DNA of 64,000 nt from Entomomonas moraniae (GTDB taxonomy: Bacteria > Pseudomonadota > Gammaproteobacteria > Pseudomonadales > Pseudomonadaceae), in the NCBI RefSeq assembly GCF_003991975.1, contig NZ_CP029822.1:1178001-1242000 (forward strand). Reading direction: 5' to 3'. A model generated the notes under the pieces. It was not told where the DNA came from. It saw only the letters and a list, made by a program, of their open reading frames with translations, and ran no database searches. The position numbers were made by a program, and so were the translations under genes. Shown piece after piece: positions 57,316 through 64,000 of the stretch; position 1 is the stretch's first letter; every line of letters starts with the position of its first letter.

Positions 57316-59709
57316 TTAAAAGCTATATGACGCCGTTAAAGCGATACCACCGCCCTCACGTTTTCCTGTATACCCTTGTAATTCAGTTTTTATAGAAAGG
57401 TTCTTCACTTGTTTAGGGCGATAATTCATTGCTAAGCTAGCAATTGCTGTTCCACCCTTAACCGAAGCTTTCTTGATACCAAAGGTTTCGTATGTTCTTC
57501 CACCTTGTTTACCATCAAACTCATTCTCAAAACCCAACCCAAGAGAAACAGAAACACTTTGACTGAGTTGTTGAGTTCCCTCCGCATTAAATCTTAATCG
57601 GTGTGAGTTTAATGAGTCGAAATGGATGTTATCACCTGCAATTGTTTTATTGGCATCAGGTGTTCTTGTCCATAGATATTTAACTGAAAGGTCTAAACGC
57701 TGACGTTCATTAATTTTATAAACATAGCCTGTTCCCAAATGAGCACTTTGATAACCACTCTTTATCGTATATCTTGCATACTCGCCAGATGCTATGTTTA
57801 CAATATCACTGCTATTAAATTTATTTTTTAAACGACCAAACCGAAAACTCGCATCAGCATACAGGCCGTTTTCAAAAGAATAACGTCCCAACATTGCCAT
57901 ACCATAGTATTCGTTATGCCCCTTGCCATGGACTTTTCCTGTATAGAAGCTGTTATGGCTATCATAACTTCCCCAACCTTGCTCATAAGCAATCGCTGAG
58001 GAAAGATTATTATATTTATAAGCTAATCCAGCGGTTAACAAATGTTCATCGGCATTAATATGCGACCCACTGTTGTATCGAGAACTATCTGTTCTTATAT
58101 CAACAAAAGGGGTAAAGCCATTTACAAATGCCGGATCACTAAGGAAACTACTTAAATTATAGGCAATATTATCGCCACCTCTTGTCACAAGCATAGCTGC
58201 TGCCAAACGACCCTCCATTAAAGCTTTTAATTGAGGATTAACAGAAACCACCGAACCAGCTCCAGCACTTGGTTGTACTGTTGTAACTATTTGATTACCA
58301 ATAACTTCTGTTTTTACATTATAAAGTAACGATATTCCCTGCTGAACTTGGCTAATACCTGTATTAACACCTGTTCCACCAATGCCGAGAGAAACTTTTC
58401 CTGCATCGATACTCCCTGAGTTATCTTGAGCTAAAATAAACTTATCATTGACTTGTAAAATATTTCCAGAATTAACACCTACAACATTAACGTTAGATAA
58501 TTTATAAGTTGTATTATCACCAGCCACATAGCTTGAATCGTTTGTTGCATTATTACCAAAACTAATATTATCAGCTGTCATTAAAGCTGTTGAACTATTC
58601 GCAAGAGAAGGCTCTAACTTAAAATTATAATTTTGAAAATTACCTACATTACCAACTGAAATAGGTTTATCTGCGTATACATTAAGCGTATTACCCGTAA
58701 ACGCATCAAGGCTGGTTGGCGTGTAATTACTATTAAACCAACCACCGTAGAGATCGGTTTGATTAAAAGCAGGATCACCTTTAATCTCAACAGTATTATT
58801 TATCGCTTCTGCAAACTGTGCACCAACAGACCCACCATAGATAGCAGAAACATCGATACTACCGCCATTAATAAATACTTTATTTGCATTTGCACTTGAT
58901 GTTGAATTATTACTTTGCCCTTCATGTTCAACTAATCCACCAGAGATAATGCCACTGCTATTGATGATATTTGCACCATTAAGAATCACTGTATTTTGAT
59001 TAGCCGTTATTTCTGAAACAGATTGTTGACTTCCTGTTGCACTTCCTCCATAAATATCCCCACGGACTTCACCACCATTAACTTCGACAGTATTATTATC
59101 GACACTAACATACCCAGGTATCGTACTGTTTCCATACCCATACCCCCCTTTAACAGCACCATTGACTACCGCATCAGCATTTAGTTTAACGTGATTATCC
59201 GTGACCTGAATTGATGAGCCCCAGCCATCAGCACTACCACCAATAACCTCTACGCCTACGGTCCCACGATTAATGATCACCTGATTATTAATGACCATCC
59301 CAGAGGATGAGGAAAAGCGGCTTATTCCGCCATAAACGCTATTAGTAACATTCCCATTATTTATAGTAACAACATTATTTTGTACTTGAGAGTCATTATT
59401 ACTATCCAAGCCACCGGCCACATAAGAAGGGTCTTGTTTAGCACCTAAAGTATAATCAATCGTTACCGATGAACCTGAAGGTGTCCATGCTGTTGTACTA
59501 CCTGGAAAAAGAACTGCACTGGTCTCTGCGGGGGTTGCTGTACTCGGCAATAACCAACTAGGTGCCGTTTGTAAAGAGTCAGGAGAGGTATCGGAATAGA
59601 TGATATTATCTCCCCATACAACCTGAACTTGAATAACACTGAGCAAACCACAAACAATATATCCCCAACTCGCATAGGAGGAAGTTTTTTTAGATCCATT
59701 TTTTTTCAT
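57316..59709 (-). CDS. Autotransporter (type V secretion) with beta-helix passenger
   Basis: The protein has 797 residues from the ATG at 59709; a longer reading from a TTG at 59727 has no suitable ribosome-binding site. A signal peptide (basic MKKNGSKK, then a hydrophobic stretch to QVVWG, ~residue 33) precedes a passenger of about 430 residues. The passenger has Asn/Gly/Val-rich repeats in which NTVxINGG-like strands alternate with YGGSA-like turns, typical of a beta-helix. The last ~280 residues form an autotransporter barrel ending in LTASYSF with the terminal Phe. No protease or known adhesin motif is seen, so the passenger is probably an adhesin-like surface structure. Confidence 0.88.
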   Translation of the reverse strand: MKKNGSKKTSSYASWGYIVCGLLSVIQVQVVWGDNIIYSDTSPDSLQTAPSWLLPSTATPAETSAVLFPGSTTAWTPSGSSVTIDYTLGAKQDPSYVAGGLDSNNDSQVQNNVVTINNGNVTNSVYGGISRFSSSSGMVINNQVIINRGTVGVEVIGGSADGWGSSIQVTDNHVKLNADAVVNGAVKGGYGYGNSTIPGYVSVDNNTVEVNGGEVRGDIYGGSATGSQQSVSEITANQNTVILNGANIINSSGIISGGLVEHEGQSNNSTSSANANKVFINGGSIDVSAIYGGSVGAQFAEAINNTVEIKGDPAFNQTDLYGGWFNSNYTPTSLDAFTGNTLNVYADKPISVGNVGNFQNYNFKLEPSLANSSTALMTADNISFGNNATNDSSYVAGDNTTYKLSNVNVVGVNSGNILQVNDKFILAQDNSGSIDAGKVSLGIGGTGVNTGISQVQQGISLLYNVKTEVIGNQIVTTVQPSAGAGSVVSVNPQLKALMEGRLAAAMLVTRGGDNIAYNLSSFLSDPAFVNGFTPFVDIRTDSSRYNSGSHINADEHLLTAGLAYKYNNLSSAIAYEQGWGSYDSHNSFYTGKVHGKGHNEYYGMAMLGRYSFENGLYADASFRFGRLKNKFNSSDIVNIASGEYARYTIKSGYQSAHLGTGYVYKINERQRLDLSVKYLWTRTPDANKTIAGDNIHFDSLNSHRLRFNAEGTQQLSQSVSVSLGLGFENEFDGKQGGRTYETFGIKKASVKGGTAIASLAMNYRPKQVKNLSIKTELQGYTGKREGGGIALTASYSF

Positions 59710-60160
59710 GCTACAAAAACCCTGCAAATAAAATCATATTTCACTATTAATCATCATTTCGGCCTAACATTTGTTTAATCATTTAAACATAAGACTAAAG
59801 CATAAAATTATATATTTACTTATAATATATACTTTAGTAGTGCAAAGCAAACTGAAAATAAATTCCCTCTTAGTTACACAACTAAGAATACAATTTGAAA
59901 TTGATTAACTATAAATAAACTTAGATAAAAGTTTTTATTTGAGGGTCAAAGTGCAATTTTTCTCAAACACACGTTAAATACTTGAGAAAAATAAAAGAGG
60001 GGGAACTAGCTAATTGCTTAGAACAAAACCAATTAAACAAATGTCTTTATTACTCATTATTATAAATAAACTAAAAACAATGATGCATGTATAGCGTTCT
60101 TGTATATAGTAATGCCTTAGATGAAATAAAAAGGTGATGAAGGTAAAATCTTTCGTAACA
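59710..60160. other. Intergenic region between the autotransporter gene and the ihfA terminator
   Basis: This 450-bp AT-rich spacer must hold the autotransporter promoter; TATAAT-like stretches abound and I cannot fix one. It contains a long inverted repeat (59956-59992), annotated separately. No gene is seen. Confidence 0.4.
59956..59992. repeat. Inverted repeat with 11-bp arms
   Basis: ATTTTTCTCAA (59956-59966) and TTGAGAAAAAT (59982-59992) are perfect complements separated by 15 bp. The arms have A/T ends, so the element could act as a weak terminator in either direction or as a protein site. It sits in the middle of a spacer of about 450 bp. Confidence 0.5.
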
Positions 60161-60190
60161 AAAAGCGCATAATTATTTTTATGCGCTTTT
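60161..60190 (-). terminator. Intrinsic terminator after ihfA
   Basis: Arms AAAAGCGCATAA (60161-60172) and TTATGCGCTTTT (60179-60190) form a 12-bp stem. On the minus strand it is followed by a T tract (TTTTTG), about 10 bp beyond the ihfA stop. Confidence 0.9.
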
Positions 60191-60199
60191 TATCAACTG

Positions 60200-60517
60200 C
60201 TATTTATCTAAGGTCTTTAATAACCCTTCAATATTGCTATCAACTTTGGCTCGAAGCTTCTGTCCAGGATGAAAAGTTACGACACGCCTTGCTGTAATAG
60301 CAACCTCCTCTCCTGTCCTTGGATTTCGTCCCGGACGTTCGCTCTTATTACGAAGCTCAAAGTTACCAAATCCTGATAACTTCACCATTGTATTATCAGC
60401 TAAAGCTCCTTTTATTTCCTCAAAAAAATCTTCAACCAACTCTTTCGCTTCTTGCTTTGGCAAACCAAGCTGATTAATTAGGGATTCAGCCATTTCGGCC
60501 TTTGTCAAAGTGCTCAT
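60200..60517 (-). CDS. ihfA: Integration host factor subunit alpha
   Basis: The 105-residue HU/IHF-fold protein has [11 protein letters not shown] at the N-terminus, the DNA-binding arm [15 protein letters not shown] with the intercalating Pro, and KLRAKVD at the end. It pairs with IhfB to bend DNA. It follows pheT by 2 bp, the standard pheST-ihfA layout. Confidence 0.97.
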   Translation of the reverse strand: MSTLTKAEMAESLINQLGLPKQEAKELVEDFFEEIKGALADNTMVKLSGFGNFELRNKSERPGRNPRTGEEVAITARRVVTFHPGQKLRAKVDSNIEGLLKTLDK

Positions 60518-60519
60518 AT

Positions 60520-62901
60520 TTACTTCCTCAATGTAGCATTAAACTGCTCTTCTAATACAACAATGATAGCCTGAAAGAATATATTGATATCATCATCAGT
60601 TAATGTACGCTCTGGATGCCTCCAGCTAAGACGCACAGCAATACTTTTTTGATTGTCACCAATAGCACTTCCCTCATAAATATCAAATAATTGTATTTTT
60701 GTTAAATAATCTCCTGCGGCCGCTTTTATAGTCGATATAAATTTATCAGCTATAACTGATTTATCAATTAAGACGGATAAATCACGACTTACTTCTGGAA
60801 AACGAGATAACTCCTTAAATGCTGGTAAAATCCCCTGTTGGATTTTACCCAAAGACAACTCAAACAAATAAACAGGAACATCTATATCAAGTATTTTAGC
60901 TAGTTCTGGATGCAATGCCCCAACATAACCAACAGGAGTACCCTCGCGCATTATAGCGGCAGCTTGCCCAGGATGGAGCGCCGTATGCTGTGTTGGAGAG
61001 AATTGGTATTGCTCTAGCGAACCAACTAAACCTAATATTGCTTCAACATCCCCTTTTACATCATAAAAATCAACACGGTCTTTGGCATTAGCCCACCCTT
61101 GCGGTAAGCGAGTACCCATGATTAAGCCAGCAATCATACTTTCTTGTTTTAAATCAGCTAACTGCCCTTTAAAACTCAAACCACACTCAAAAATACGAAC
61201 TCTATCTTGCTGTCTATTGATATTATACTGCAATGATTTAATAAGCCCTGGCCACAATGATACGCGCATAGCAGACATATCACTAGAAATAGGGTTTGCC
61301 AATAATAGCGGTTCTTGGTCTGGATTAAATAATTTAAATAGTTTAGGGTCAATAAAACTATAGGTAATATTTTCTTGATAGCCTCTTGCAACTAAAATAT
61401 CGCGCAACGTCTTTTTATTAAGCTCTGCTTCCTGCTTATTAGCATGTGGAGCAAGACGTGCTTGAGGGTAACGTACAGGAAGATGGTTATAGCCATAAAG
61501 TCTTGCGATCTCTTCCACAAGGTCCTCTTCAATTGCAATATCATAGCGATAACTAGGAACAGTGACATCCCATATACCTGCCGACTTGACTTGTAACGTT
61601 AAGCCCAACGGCAATAATAATTGCTCAACTTCTTTATCAGAAAGTGCGATGCCTAAAATCTTATTAAGACGCTCAGCACGTAATACAATATGATTTATTG
61701 TAGGCAAATCTGACTTACTCACAACATCAACGACAGGTCCAGCACTACCTCCAACAATATCGAGCAATAACGCTGTCGCACGCTCCATCGCTAAGGGCGC
61801 TAGCTGCCAATCAACGCCCCTTTCAAAACGATGAGAAGCATCTGTATGTAACCCATAAGAACGAGCCTTACCAGCAACAGTTATCGTATTAAAAAAGGCA
61901 GCCTCTAATAACAAGTCTTTTGTTTTAGAGCTAATACCACTGTGCTCTCCTCCCATAACACCGGCGATTGCTAGCGGTTTGGCATGGTCGGTAATTAATA
62001 ATGTATCACTGCGTAATGTTATTCCTTGTCCATTAAGCAAGGTCAATGTCTCATTTTCATGAGCCATTCTGACCACAAGGCCTTTATCAATTTCTTCAAG
62101 ATCGAAGGCATGCATCGGTTGGCCTAACTCAATCATTACATAGTTAGTCACATCCACAACCGCATCAATACTACGAATCCCTGAGCGGCGCAATCTCTCT
62201 ACCATCCACATGGGAGTTGGTTTGGAAACATCAACATCCTTAATCACTCGGCTAACATAGCGTGGACAATCTTTAGAACTTATGACATCAACACTTACTT
62301 TATCATCAGCTGTGGGTTGTACTTCATCTATTACTAACTCTTCCATAGGTTGCTTATAAAGAGCACCTACTTCTCGAGCGATACCACGTAGGGATAAGCA
62401 ATCACCACGATTCGGGGTTAAATCAACCTCAACAACAATATCATTTAAATCTAAGTAATCTCGTAGATCTTTACCAACAGGCGAGTCACAAGGTAACTCC
62501 ATCAGACCCGCATTATCATCACTTAAACCAAGCTCTTTCGCAGAGCAAAGCATTCCATTAGATTCGACACCACGTAATTTTGCCTTCTTAATAGAAAAAT
62601 CACCTGGTAATTTTGCACCAATCATCGCAAAAGGAATTCTTATCCCTTGTCTTGCGTTAGGGGCACCACAAACAACTTGAAAGGTGTCAGAGCCATTACT
62701 GACCTGACAAACACGTAACTTATCTGCATCAGGATGCTGTTCTATCGCAACTATTTCCCCGACAACAACACCCGAAAAAGCTTCAGCAACAGGATCAACC
62801 CCATCAACTTCTAGGCCAGCCATCGATAAACGGGCAACTAATTCTTCTTGGGAAACCGTGGGATTTACTAAACTACGTAACCAATTTTCACTGAATTTCA
62901 T
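60520..62901 (-). CDS. pheT: Phenylalanyl-tRNA synthetase beta subunit
   Basis: The 793-residue protein starts [14 protein letters not shown]. It has the EMAP/tRNA-binding domain (~40-150), B3/B4 editing domain, B5 domain, a catalytic-like core and the C-terminal anticodon-binding FDX-ACB domain ([13 protein letters not shown], then [15 protein letters not shown]). It forms the (alpha-beta)2 synthetase with PheS, encoded 32 bp upstream. Confidence 0.97.
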   Translation of the reverse strand: MKFSENWLRSLVNPTVSQEELVARLSMAGLEVDGVDPVAEAFSGVVVGEIVAIEQHPDADKLRVCQVSNGSDTFQVVCGAPNARQGIRIPFAMIGAKLPGDFSIKKAKLRGVESNGMLCSAKELGLSDDNAGLMELPCDSPVGKDLRDYLDLNDIVVEVDLTPNRGDCLSLRGIAREVGALYKQPMEELVIDEVQPTADDKVSVDVISSKDCPRYVSRVIKDVDVSKPTPMWMVERLRRSGIRSIDAVVDVTNYVMIELGQPMHAFDLEEIDKGLVVRMAHENETLTLLNGQGITLRSDTLLITDHAKPLAIAGVMGGEHSGISSKTKDLLLEAAFFNTITVAGKARSYGLHTDASHRFERGVDWQLAPLAMERATALLLDIVGGSAGPVVDVVSKSDLPTINHIVLRAERLNKILGIALSDKEVEQLLLPLGLTLQVKSAGIWDVTVPSYRYDIAIEEDLVEEIARLYGYNHLPVRYPQARLAPHANKQEAELNKKTLRDILVARGYQENITYSFIDPKLFKLFNPDQEPLLLANPISSDMSAMRVSLWPGLIKSLQYNINRQQDRVRIFECGLSFKGQLADLKQESMIAGLIMGTRLPQGWANAKDRVDFYDVKGDVEAILGLVGSLEQYQFSPTQHTALHPGQAAAIMREGTPVGYVGALHPELAKILDIDVPVYLFELSLGKIQQGILPAFKELSRFPEVSRDLSVLIDKSVIADKFISTIKAAAGDYLTKIQLFDIYEGSAIGDNQKSIAVRLSWRHPERTLTDDDINIFFQAIIVVLEEQFNATLRK

Positions 62902-62933
62902 ACTGTTCTCCTCTATTTAATATTAATAGCTTA

Positions 62934-63971
<1,038 letters not shown>

Positions 63972-64000
63972 TTAAAATAAAGAATACGAAATTATACACT

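Overview
The window looks like the chromosome of an AT-rich gammaproteobacterium related to the Pseudomonadaceae. The housekeeping proteins (IF3, L35, RluB, PheST-IhfA, the trpF-accD-folC-SPOR block and an InaA-type kinase) resemble Pseudomonas versions, but the DNA is strongly A+T rich. A low-GC, host-associated (insect-gut) relative such as Entomomonas would fit. That genus is an inference; no search was run.

Region 1 (1-4942): a partial TetR regulator diverges from a three-gene envelope operon encoding an RND/MMPL transporter, a LolA-like periplasmic protein and an outer-membrane barrel. Region 2 (4939-35907): a roughly 31-kb phenolate-thiazoline siderophore locus of the pyochelin/yersiniabactin kind. 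It holds two fused ABC half-transporters and an HxxxD acyltransferase-like protein on the minus strand. Divergent from them are a fused salicyl-AMP ligase/salicylate synthase, a giant NRPS with an aryl carrier protein and three cyclization modules, a second NRPS with a TubC-type docking domain, one cyclization module and a terminal reductase, a type II thioesterase, a TonB-dependent receptor, two saccharopine-dehydrogenase-like reductases (one with an extra C-terminal domain), an AraC/PchR-like regulator and an FptX/AmpG-like MFS transporter. Fur-box-like sites and a 19-bp-period direct repeat lie in the two control regions. The first NRPS is broken by eight single-base deletions, all inside three nearly identical copies of its adenylation-domain DNA. 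Restoring eight bases gives one continuous frame of about 3225 residues with 1041-codon modules. This looks more like repeat-associated consensus error than decay, although real inactivation cannot be excluded.

Region 3 (35908-36834): a decayed tyrosine-recombinase remnant beside a Lys-Pro-Asn tRNA operon, a plausible island edge. Region 4 (36995-49040): core genes trpF, accD, folC, a SPOR protein, a LysR regulator, ispA, xseB, a NADAR protein, an InaA-like kinase, a Pr6Pr membrane protein, rluB and rplT-rpmI-infC-thrS. Region 5 (49266-53749): a compact anaerobic locus with a glycyl-radical-enzyme activase, a diol-dehydratase-type glycyl radical enzyme and one PduB-like microcompartment shell protein. 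The enzyme carries an internal insertion resembling an encapsulation peptide, and an FNR/ANR-like box lies upstream. Region 6 (54168-59709): lemA, an M48 peptidase, crcB/fluC and an autotransporter. Region 7 (60161-63950): pheS-pheT-ihfA with its terminator.

The most interesting items are the predicted four-cysteine siderophore with reductive release, the homogenized adenylation domains with clustered frameshifts, the ligase/synthase fusion, the reductase with an ATC-hydrolase-like tail, and the minimal glycyl-radical/microcompartment locus.
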